In this document: in pieces, positions 1-6,270 of the stretch
Layout: each line of letters begins with the position of its first letter
How positions within the stretch are numbered: position 1 is the first letter of the stretch
NCBI GenBank assembly: GCA_041608775.1
Contig: JBFISC010000025.1
Coordinates: 1 to 22,449 of the forward strand
DNA from: UBA7803 sp041608775
Lineage (GTDB): Bacteria > Pseudomonadota > Gammaproteobacteria > Pseudomonadales > Azotimanducaceae
DNA length: 22,449 nt
Direction: 5' to 3'
Translations under genes and position numbers: made by a program
Notes under the pieces: generated by a model
Databases searched by the model: none
The model's input: the letters and a program-made list of their open reading frames with translations, nothing else
Told to the model about the DNA's origin: nothing

Positions 1-534
1 CTGGATTTCGATGTCGACTTCCTTGTCGTCCAGCTCACCCTCACGCAGCCGTTTGCGGAACAGCTGGCGGGTCCCCGAGTCGCCGCCTTTCTCCGCCTGG
101 TTGAAGCCTGCCGCGCGCGGCTCGGGCAGTAGGGCGTCGATGATGCGTTCCTCGGCCTCGTCGTCGGCCCGGTGCCGGACCTGCTCCATCTGCTTCTCGC
201 GCTCCATCTTCACCGCAGCGTCGGCGAGGTCGCGGACGATGGACTCCACGTCCCGGCCCACGTAGCCGACCTCGGTGAACTTGGTGGCCTCCACCTTGAT
301 GAACGGGGCCCCGGCGAGCTTTGCCAGGCGCCGGGCGATCTCGGTCTTGCCGACGCCGGTGGGACCGATCATGAGGATGTTCTTCGGCGTCACCTCCTCG
401 GCCAGCTCCGCCGGCAGCTGCATGCGCCGCCAGCGGTTGCGCAGGGCGATGGCCACGGCGCGCTTGGCGTCCTGCTGGCCGATGATGTGCTTGTCCAGCT
501 CGTGGACGATCTCCCGGGGCGTCATCAACGTCAT
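1..534 (-). CDS. hslU: HslU, ATPase subunit of the HslUV protease (partial, N-terminal 178 codons)
   Basis: HslU is the AAA+ unfoldase that feeds substrates to the HslV peptidase in the cytoplasm. The visible part starts MTLMTPREIVHELDKHIIGQ, close to the E. coli N-terminus. It contains the Walker A motif GPTGVGKTEIARRLAK and the pore-region stretch VGYVGRDVESIVRDL, then runs into the charged, helical I domain (KMEREKQMEQV onward). The gene continues past the left edge, so Walker B, the sensors and the C-terminal tail that activates HslV are not visible. The ATG at 534 overlaps the hslV stop as ATGA, which decides this start over the in-frame ATG at 525 and implies translational coupling. It is the last visible gene of the priA-SPOR-hslV-hslU operon. 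Confidence 0.97.
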   Translation of the reverse strand, partial: MTLMTPREIVHELDKHIIGQQDAKRAVAIALRNRWRRMQLPAELAEEVTPKNILMIGPTGVGKTEIARRLAKLAGAPFIKVEATKFTEVGYVGRDVESIVRDLADAAVKMEREKQMEQVRHRADDEAEERIIDALLPEPRAAGFNQAEKGGDSGTRQLFRKRLREGELDDKEVDIEIQ

Positions 535-1073
535 GACGGGTCGAGTACCTCGATGGTGCGGTTGTGATTGGTGTAGATGCAGATGTCGGCGGCGATGGCG
601 AGCGCCCGCTCGACGATGGTGGGGGCATCCAGCTCGGTGTTCTCCACCAGGGCCCGGGCGGCCGCCTGGGCGTAGGGGCCGCCGGAGCCGATGGCGATGA
701 CGCCGGACTCCGGCTCGATCACGTCGCCGGTGCCGCTGATCAGCAGGGCGGTCGAGGGGTCGGCGACGATCAGCATGGCCTCGAGCCGCCGTAGCGCCCG
801 GTCCGAGCGCCAGTCCTTGGCCAGCTCCACCGCCGCACGGGTGAGGTTGCCCTGAAACTTGCCCAGCGCTGCCTCGAAGCGCTCGAACAGGGTGAAGGCA
901 TCAGCGGTGCCGCCGGCGAACCCTGCAAGCACCTTGTCGTCATGCAGGCGGCGCACCTTGCGCGCATTGCCTTTCATCACCGTCTCGCCCAGGGACACCT
1001 GACCGTCGCCGCCCAGCGCGACCCGGCCGCCCCGGTGCACGCAGAGGATGGTGGTGGCGTGGGGTTGCTCCAT
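531..1073 (-). CDS. hslV: HslV, peptidase subunit of the HslUV protease
   Basis: HslV is the proteasome beta-like threonine peptidase that forms a double hexamer capped by HslU. The product has 180 residues, the normal family length. It begins MEQPHATTILCV; aligned with E. coli MTTIVSV, the catalytic threonine is Thr7, so a six-residue N-terminal stretch must be removed to expose it. Related proteobacterial HslV proteins commonly carry a similar short leader (family knowledge). Family stretches seen are GGDGQVSLGETVMKGNARKV, LAGFAGGTADAFTLFERFE and AIGSGGPYAQAAARAL. The ATG is preceded by AGGAG with about 6 nt spacing. A 101-nt gap separates it from the upstream SPOR gene and may hold a heat-shock-type promoter. 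Its stop overlaps the hslU start. Confidence 0.97.
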   Translation of the reverse strand: MEQPHATTILCVHRGGRVALGGDGQVSLGETVMKGNARKVRRLHDDKVLAGFAGGTADAFTLFERFEAALGKFQGNLTRAAVELAKDWRSDRALRRLEAMLIVADPSTALLISGTGDVIEPESGVIAIGSGGPYAQAAARALVENTELDAPTIVERALAIAADICIYTNHNRTIEVLDPS

Positions 1074-1107
1074 GAGGCTCCTGATGGGTCGCTGGCGGTA
1101 GACGGGG

Positions 1108-1137
1108 ATAGTGGGGACGGGTCCGGGCTAATGCAAT
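1108..1137 (-). promoter_or_regulatory. Candidate sigma32-like (heat shock) promoter for hslVU
   Basis: On the minus strand the 101-nt gap before hslV contains ATTGCAT (1137-1131) followed 14 nt later by CCCCACTAT (1116-1108). This resembles the sigma32 pattern of a TTGAAA-type -35 and a CCCCATnT-type -10. The -10 is convincing; the -35 matches only partly. hslVU is a heat-shock operon in E. coli, which makes the placement sensible, but this is a by-eye match. Confidence 0.32.
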
Positions 1138-1174
1138 CCGGGTCGACGCCGGCCGATGGCGCGCAGTGCTCCGG

Positions 1175-1789
1175 CTAACGGGCCGGGGTCTTGGTCCAGA
1201 TGGCGGCGATGTCCTGCTCCCGCAGCCGGGTCAGGGCCCGCTGGGCCTGCAGCCTGCTGTCGAAGGGACCCACCGTGACCCGGTACCAGTGGCCGCTGGC
1301 CAGGGTGATGCCGCTGGTGGCCGCCGGCAGATCCATCAGCAGCAGTGCGGCCCGCAGCCGCTCGGCATCCTCCCGGGAGCGGAACGACGCGGCCTGGAGC
1401 AGGATCAGCTCATCGCTGGCGGCGCCCTCCGTGGCGGGCACGCTGGCGTAGGGTTCCGGGTCCGCGGTCACCTGGCTGTTGCGCAGCAGCTCGTCGAACT
1501 CGAAGGTGAGCCGGGGCCGGACCTCCGGGGCGGGGGTGGGCGCGGGGCCGTCTGCCGGCAGCAGCTCCGGCAGATAGGCGGCGCCGAGCACCACCACGGC
1601 GCCCAGCACCACCCCGGCGGAGAAGCTCGGCGCGTGAAACAGGGTGCGCCGCACCGGCGAGCTAGCCCGCGGCCGGGTGTCGCCGCGCTTGCCGCCGCGC
1701 CGGCCGCTGCGTCGATGCGGCGCGGAGCGGCTTTGGCGGCCGTAGCCGCTGGCGGTTCGGGGTCGGGGGTACTGCATGCTGGCGGCCAT
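1175..1789 (-). CDS. FtsN-like SPOR-domain cell-division protein
   Basis: The 204-residue product has FtsN architecture. It has an Arg-rich cytoplasmic tail (residues 1-53), one membrane segment (about 55-75), a short Pro/Ala linker, and a C-terminal SPOR domain (about 125-200: LILLQAASFRSREDAERLR through WYRVTVGPFDSRLQAQRAL). SPOR domains bind denuded glycan strands at the septum. An FDELL segment at residues 98-102 recalls a motif seen in FtsN-like proteins of this group. The gene lies directly upstream of hslV, the place ftsN holds in E. coli, which supports the role. It starts 15 nt after the priA stop. The start is uncertain: ATG 1789 and ATG 1777 are both possible, and neither has a clear Shine-Dalgarno. 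At 204 residues it is shorter than E. coli FtsN (319), so true FtsN equivalence is inferred. Confidence 0.85.
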   Translation of the reverse strand: MAASMQYPRPRTASGYGRQSRSAPHRRSGRRGGKRGDTRPRASSPVRRTLFHAPSFSAGVVLGAVVVLGAAYLPELLPADGPAPTPAPEVRPRLTFEFDELLRNSQVTADPEPYASVPATEGAASDELILLQAASFRSREDAERLRAALLLMDLPAATSGITLASGHWYRVTVGPFDSRLQAQRALTRLREQDIAAIWTKTPAR

Positions 1790-1804
1790 GATAGGGCAAT
1801 TCGC

Positions 1805-3994
1805 TCAGAACGTGTCGTAGGGATCCACGTCCACGGACCAGCGCACCGCCCGCTGCCCGGGCGGCTCGATGCTCAGGGGGCGCAGGGCGCGGTGCAGGAT
1901 TGCCCGGCTGTCCGCCAGCACCAGCAGCTGAAAGCGCAACCGGTTCGCCACCCGGGGAACCGGCGCTGCCGCCGGGCCGAGCACCTCGAGAGCGCCGGGG
2001 CGGCCGGGGCCGGCTTCCCGCAGCCGGGCCTTCAGGGTCTGCAGGAACTGCTGGGCCGGCTCGGCGGCTGCGGCCTCGGCGCGGATCAGCGCCATCGGCC
2101 GGAACGGCGGCAGGCCGGCGGCTTCGCGGTGCGCGAGCTCGCGGCGGGCGAACCCGGGGTAGCCCTCGTCGATCAGCGATTGCAGGGTCGGGTTCTCCGG
2201 CTGGTAGGTTTGAATCCAGACCTCGCCCGGGCGCTCGGCGCGGCCGGCGCGCCCGGCCACCTGGATGATCAGCTGGGCGGTGCGCTCGGGGGCCCGGAAA
2301 TCGGCGGACAGAAACCCGCCGTCGGCGTTGATCACCGCCACTAGGGTGACATTGGGAAAGTGATGGCCCTTAGCCAGCATCTGGGTGCCGACCAGCAGCG
2401 CCGGCTGGCCGCGGCGGATAGCAGCGAGCTGGGCTTCGAGGCGTCGGTGGCTGCGGGTGGTGTCGCGGTCGATGCGGTAGCAGGTCACGTCGGGAAAGAG
2501 CCGCGCCAGCCCCTCCTCGGTGCGCTGGGTGCCGAGCCCGACCGCGATCAGCTCCGGCCGCCCGCAGCCCGGGCAATCGCGCGGCAGGCGCTCGCGGCGG
2601 CCGCAGTGGTGGCAGATCAGCGCCTCCGGCTTCAGGTGCAGGGTCATGCGCATCTCGCAGTCGGGACACTGCGCCTGCCAGCCGCAGCCGCCGCACAGGT
2701 AGGCGGGGGCAAAGCCACGTCGGTTGAGGAACACCAGGGCCTGGCCGCCGGCATCGAGATGGCGGCGGATGATCTGCCGCAGCGGGTCGCTGATGCCGTC
2801 GTCGAGGCTGTGGCCACGAATGTCGAGGAGCTGGAACGACGGCATCTGCGCGCCACCGGCGCGGCCGCGCAGCTGCAGGTGCCGGTAGCGACCGGTGGCG
2901 GCATTGTGCAGGGATTCCAGCGACGGCGTGGCGCTGCCCAGCAGCAGCGGGATGGCAAGGTCCTTGGCCCGTTTCACCGCCACGTCCCGGGCCGAGTAGC
3001 GCAGCCCGTCCTGCTGCTTGAAAGAGCCGTCGTGCTCCTCGTCCACCACGATCAGGCCGAGGTTGCGAAAAGGCGTCAGCACCGCCGAGCGGGTGCCGAT
3101 GAGGATGCCGACCTCGCCGGCCCGGCAGCGCAGCCACACGTCCAGACGCTGGGCATCCGTCATGTTCGAGTGCAGCCTGGCGGCCGCGCCGAAGCGGCGT
3201 TCGAAGCGGCGCACGGTCTGCGGCGTGAGCGCGATCTCCGGCACCAGCACCAGCACCTGACGGCCGGCCTGGCGCACCCGGTCGATGGTGCGCAGGTAGA
3301 TTTCCGTCTTGCCGCTGCCGGTCACGCCTTCGAGCAGGGTCGGCGTAAAGCCGCCGAGCCCCGCGAGCAGGGCCTCGCAGACCTGGCGCTGCTCGGCGTT
3401 GAGCTCGGGCGCGGAGCCGTCCCTGGCAGCCGGGGTCGGACCGGAGGCGGCCGGCGGGGCCGCCCGGTCCCGAACCAGCACCCCTTTGGCAGCAAGCCCG
3501 CGCACCACCGCGGCGCTGAAGCCTGCGGCGCTGAGATCCGCCGGGGACTGGCTACCGCCGGCGCGCTCGAGGTGCGTCACCAGGTCGCGCTGCTTCGGCG
3601 CCCGGGAGAGATCGGGGCGCACGTCGCTCAGCCGCCACACCGGCGCGCGGCGGACTTCCAGCGCCTCGCCCCGGCGGGCGGCGGCGGGAAGCAGGCTGGC
3701 GAAGGTCTCGCCCAGCGGGTGCTGGTAGTAGTCGGACAACCACAGCGCCAGCGCGAACAGCTCGTCGCCGAGCACGTTGTCGCGGTCGAGCACGCTGCGC
3801 AGAGGCCTGGGGTCGGGGTGCGGGTCCGCCGGGTCCAGGGCGGTGCAGATGCCGGTGAGCGTCTGGCGGCCGAACGGCACTCGAACCCTTGCCCCGGGCA
3901 CGGGCGTCGCCGTGCCGACGGGGGCAAGATAGTCGAACAGCTGGGGCAGCGGCTTGGGTACGGCGACCCGAACCACCACATCACGGGCGGTCAA
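1805..3994 (-). CDS. priA: PriA, primosomal replication-restart DNA helicase
   Basis: PriA is a 3'-to-5' superfamily 2 helicase that recognises stalled forks and reloads the replicative helicase. The 729-residue product matches the family length. It has the N-terminal 3'-DNA-binding region (VPKPLPQLFDYLAP), Walker A GVTGSGKTE (223-231), the DEEHD box (318-322), GSATPS (353-358), and eight zinc-binding cysteines at 434, 437, 443, 446, 461, 464, 474 and 477. Helicase motifs VGTQMLAKGHHFP and QVAGRAGRAERPG follow. The start is a TTG at 3994, chosen because AGGAAG lies about 7 nt upstream and the N-terminus then aligns with PriA; no in-frame ATG fits. It is divergent from rpmE, as in E. coli, and is the first visible gene of the operon running to hslU. 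argS, often the next gene in relatives, is absent. Confidence 0.96.
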   Translation of the reverse strand: MTARDVVVRVAVPKPLPQLFDYLAPVGTATPVPGARVRVPFGRQTLTGICTALDPADPHPDPRPLRSVLDRDNVLGDELFALALWLSDYYQHPLGETFASLLPAAARRGEALEVRRAPVWRLSDVRPDLSRAPKQRDLVTHLERAGGSQSPADLSAAGFSAAVVRGLAAKGVLVRDRAAPPAASGPTPAARDGSAPELNAEQRQVCEALLAGLGGFTPTLLEGVTGSGKTEIYLRTIDRVRQAGRQVLVLVPEIALTPQTVRRFERRFGAAARLHSNMTDAQRLDVWLRCRAGEVGILIGTRSAVLTPFRNLGLIVVDEEHDGSFKQQDGLRYSARDVAVKRAKDLAIPLLLGSATPSLESLHNAATGRYRHLQLRGRAGGAQMPSFQLLDIRGHSLDDGISDPLRQIIRRHLDAGGQALVFLNRRGFAPAYLCGGCGWQAQCPDCEMRMTLHLKPEALICHHCGRRERLPRDCPGCGRPELIAVGLGTQRTEEGLARLFPDVTCYRIDRDTTRSHRRLEAQLAAIRRGQPALLVGTQMLAKGHHFPNVTLVAVINADGGFLSADFRAPERTAQLIIQVAGRAGRAERPGEVWIQTYQPENPTLQSLIDEGYPGFARRELAHREAAGLPPFRPMALIRAEAAAAEPAQQFLQTLKARLREAGPGRPGALEVLGPAAAPVPRVANRLRFQLLVLADSRAILHRALRPLSIEPPGQRAVRWSVDVDPYDTF

Positions 3995-4089
3995 TGATGC
4001 TTCCTGTCTGGCCGTGGGTCCGTGGCCGCGGGGACGGCCTCCGCGGCGCCTGTCGGTCCGCTCCGGGCTGGCGCCCCGGGCGCGGTCAC

Positions 4090-4118
4090 TTGCGATGTTA
4101 CCGGCATCTGACTACACT
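4090..4118 (+). promoter_or_regulatory. Sigma70-type promoter for rpmE
   Basis: TTGCGA at 4090-4095 and TACACT at 4113-4118 are separated by exactly 17 nt. Each matches 4 of 6 consensus bases. Transcription would begin near 4125, leaving a leader of about 30 nt before the rpmE ATG. It lies inside the 160-nt divergent priA/rpmE gap. Confidence 0.6.
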
Positions 4119-4154
4119 GCGCGCCCTTCGATTCAGCCAGCCGTGGCGGAACCC

Positions 4155-4370
4155 ATGAAAGCAGACATTCACCCCGAATACGCCGAAGTCAAAGCGGTGT
4201 GCAGCTGCGGCAACGTCATCGAGACGCGCTCGACCCACACCGGGGAGATGCAGCTGGACGTCTGCTCCGCGTGTCATCCTTTCTATACCGGCAAGCAGAA
4301 GATGATGGACACCGGCGGCCGCGTCGAGCGTTTCCGCCGCCGGTTCGGCAACCGCTCCCGCAGCAGTTGA
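4155..4370 (+). CDS. rpmE: 50S ribosomal protein L31, zinc-binding (C+) type
   Basis: L31 is a small protein of the large subunit that bridges to the 30S head. The product has 71 residues, the usual size. It keeps the four zinc ligands of the C+ type: Cys16 and Cys18 (VCSCGN) and Cys37 and Cys40 (VCSACHPFYTGKQK). The N-terminus MKADIHPEY and the basic C-terminus (RVERFRRRFGNRS) are typical. The open frame extends upstream to 3954, but the ATG at 4155 gives the family N-terminus and sits just below the promoter. The ribosome-binding site is weak (GGCGGA). Zinc-containing L31 is often swapped for a C- paralogue under zinc limitation in other bacteria; no such paralogue is in this window. Confidence 0.97.
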   Translation: MKADIHPEYAEVKAVCSCGNVIETRSTHTGEMQLDVCSACHPFYTGKQKMMDTGGRVERFRRRFGNRSRSS

Positions 4371-4376
4371 CCCGAC

Positions 4377-4401
4377 CGCGCCGGCGCCCGGCCCCGGCGC
4401 G
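4377..4401 (+). terminator. GC-rich hairpin after rpmE (possible terminator or processing site)
   Basis: CGCGCCGG (4377-4384) and CCGGCGCG (4394-4401) form a perfect 8-bp stem with a 9-nt loop, starting 6 nt after the rpmE stop. No T-run follows, so intrinsic termination is uncertain. It may instead act as a pause, a 3'-end stabiliser or a Rho-linked site. Confidence 0.4.
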
Positions 4402-4492
4402 CACCCTCGGAACCTCACCAGTTTCCCCGGTCTAACTTACCGAGGCTGTACTATGGCGCTCACGCGCCAGGCGGGACCGAGGAACTGATTCG

Positions 4493-5926
4493 GTGCAGAT
4501 CGAGCTTACTCACCCAGGGGCTGCCCTGATCCGGATGACCATTCGCGTGGCGCTGGCCGTGTGCCTGGCGTTGGTTGCCTCCTCGGCTGCTGCGGCGGGC
4601 CCGGGCGAAAAAGTCTATCGCGAGATGGTGGAAAAGGAGCAGCTCTACCAGGACGAGCGCTGGCAGCAGTACGTGCAGGAGATCGGCGAGCGGCTGCTGG
4701 CGGTGACCCCGGATGCGGGTGAGGAATACCATTTCTACGTGCTCGACAACCCGGCCGTGAACGCCATGGCGCTGCCGGACGGCTACATCTTCATCAACCG
4801 CGGGTTGATCGCGTACCTGCGCTCGGAGGACGAGCTGGCCGGGGTGATCGGCCACGAGATCGGCCATGTGGTAGGCAAGCACGCGCGGCGCAGCAATACC
4901 CTGGGGGCGTTCGGCAACGTGCTCGGGTTCATCGGTTCGATCATGACCGGCACCGGCGCCATTGCCGACCTGACCAACACCGCCACCGCCACCCTGCGAT
5001 CCGGCTACGGTCGCGAGTTCGAGCTCGAAGCAGACGAGTACGGGGGCGAGTTTCTCGCCAGAGCCGGCTACAACCCCCTCGCCATGATCGATGTGCTGCA
5101 CGTGCTGAAGGACCATCAGCTGTTCAGCAAGAACGTCAAGGGCGAGCCCAGCGTCTACCACGGGCTGTTCTCCTCGCACCCCCGTAACGACAAGCGCCTG
5201 CACGACGCCGTGCAGAAATCCCAGGGGCTGGTGCCGATGGCCCTGCGCGAGCCCGAGCGTGACTTCTGGGAGATGATGGACGGCCTGGTCTACGGCAACG
5301 AGGCCGCCACCGGGCTGATCAAGGACGGCAGCTATTATCACGGGCAGCTGCGGGTGGTCATCGACTTTCCCGACGGCTGGGACGTGGCCAACACGGCCGC
5401 GGAGGTGCTCGGCCGCCCGCCCCAGGGCGCGACCTATGCCTCCATCGCCGTGCAGCGGCTGAACGCGCCCACCGAGGAGCAGAGCCCGGCGGAGTTCGTC
5501 GAGAAGACCCTCAAGCGGGAGGATGTGAGCAACGGGGAGAGCCGGGAGATCAACGGCTATCCTGCCTTCATCGGCGACATAGAGGTGGCCGGCGGCTCCG
5601 CCCAGGCGCGCAAGATCGCCGTGATCTACAAGGATTCCAGCGTCTATCTGTTCAAGGGCGAGGTCGGCCCGGTGGGCAACGTGGCCGAGTTCGAGGCGCA
5701 GTGGCAGGAGACGCTGGATTCATTCCGCGCCATGACCGCCGCGGACCTGCAGGTGGCGAACAACCAGCGCATCAAGGTGATCGTCGCGCGGCCCGAGGAC
5801 ACCTACGCCGAGCTCGCCAAGCAGGCGTCGATCAAGAGCTTTCCCGAGCAGACGCTGCGGGTGATCAACGGCCAGCATCCGATCGGGGAGCCGCGGGCCG
5901 GGGACTTCATCAAGGTGATTCAGTAG
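4493..5926 (+). CDS. Secreted M48-family zinc metalloprotease
   Basis: The 477-residue product carries a signal peptide (hydrophobic core about residues 17-30, then ASSAAAAGPG), so it is probably periplasmic. The M48 catalytic core is clear: HEIGH at 121-125 and the third zinc ligand in ELEAD (177-181). It resembles the catalytic part of BepA/YfgC envelope proteases. The C-terminal half has no visible TPR repeats; it ends in a short LysM-like module (about 426-477: IKVIVARPEDTYAELA, then LRVINGQHPIGEPRAGDFIKV). The start is uncertain. GTG 4493 has a good GAGGA about 8 nt upstream, while ATG 4535 gives a shorter, more standard signal peptide. The substrate is unknown; a role in outer-membrane protein quality control is inferred from family resemblance. 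Confidence 0.88.
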   Translation: MQIELTHPGAALIRMTIRVALAVCLALVASSAAAAGPGEKVYREMVEKEQLYQDERWQQYVQEIGERLLAVTPDAGEEYHFYVLDNPAVNAMALPDGYIFINRGLIAYLRSEDELAGVIGHEIGHVVGKHARRSNTLGAFGNVLGFIGSIMTGTGAIADLTNTATATLRSGYGREFELEADEYGGEFLARAGYNPLAMIDVLHVLKDHQLFSKNVKGEPSVYHGLFSSHPRNDKRLHDAVQKSQGLVPMALREPERDFWEMMDGLVYGNEAATGLIKDGSYYHGQLRVVIDFPDGWDVANTAAEVLGRPPQGATYASIAVQRLNAPTEEQSPAEFVEKTLKREDVSNGESREINGYPAFIGDIEVAGGSAQARKIAVIYKDSSVYLFKGEVGPVGNVAEFEAQWQETLDSFRAMTAADLQVANNQRIKVIVARPEDTYAELAKQASIKSFPEQTLRVINGQHPIGEPRAGDFIKVIQ

Positions 5927-6270
5927 CCGGCGGCAGCGCTTGTGGTGGTTCATTCCCGGTCATTGGTCCGCGTAGGTCCCCGGAGAAGCAGCTTTCCGAA
6001 AGCGGGCGTGATTGCAGCCGGGCGGGCTCGGATGGCGTTGGGAGCCTGAACATTCAAAAAGCTGTTCTCCGGGGACCTCCGCGCTCAACGCGTTCGCCTG
6101 AACCGCCGGTCTGCTGGCCGACTACGCAATTCGAGTAATCGGCACTGCGGTTTGCTGGGGCTGGTGGCGGGCGAGTCGTGCGCGGTGTGGAGGGTGGTGG
6201 AGCATCCGCCGGTATGGGCGTGGAAGGGGGTCGAGGCGGCCGCCCCTCTACCAGGTTCGTCGACCGGACG
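5927..6270. other. Gene-free region between convergent M48 and PBP1A genes
   Basis: These 344 bases hold no convincing gene. The main structure is the 105-nt inverted repeat at 5974-6078. The part from 6085 to 6270 shows nothing beyond a short palindrome, GGCGGCCGCC, near 6235-6244. Frames open here run antisense into the PBP1A gene and resemble no known protein. No T-rich terminator is visible for either convergent gene. Confidence 0.6.
5974..6078. repeat. 105-nt element bounded by 21-bp inverted repeats
   Basis: The left arm (5974-5995) and right arm (6058-6078) are complementary over 14 bp at the tips (AGGTCCCCGGAGAA against TTCTCCGGGGACCT). After one bulged G (5988) they pair for 7 more (CAGCTTT against AAAGCTG). 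The enclosed sequence is 62 nt. Pairing stops sharply at both outer ends. TCCGCG occurs at 5967-5972 and 6078-6083, a possible but weak target duplication. An inner hairpin, GCTTT/AAAGC (5991-5995 with 5999-6003), competes with the inner part of the long stem. It could be a MITE or REP-like element, a small structured RNA, or a two-way terminator; the sequence alone does not decide. Confidence 0.75.

Noticed and set aside
10..60. Possible degradation of hslU near the left edge
   Set aside because: The reading frame is open and conserved to base 1; the gene is cut by the window, not broken.
1166..3997. Long plus-strand open frames (392 and 545 residues) opposite the SPOR gene and priA
   Set aside because: They are antisense to a clear PriA and SPOR protein, have Arg/Gly/Ala/His-rich composition and match no family I recognise. 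High GC routinely opens such shadow frames.
4449..4454. TACTAT as a -10 box for the M48 gene
   Set aside because: No -35 hexamer lies 16-18 nt upstream; the nearest candidate, TTTCCC (4422-4427), is 21 nt away.
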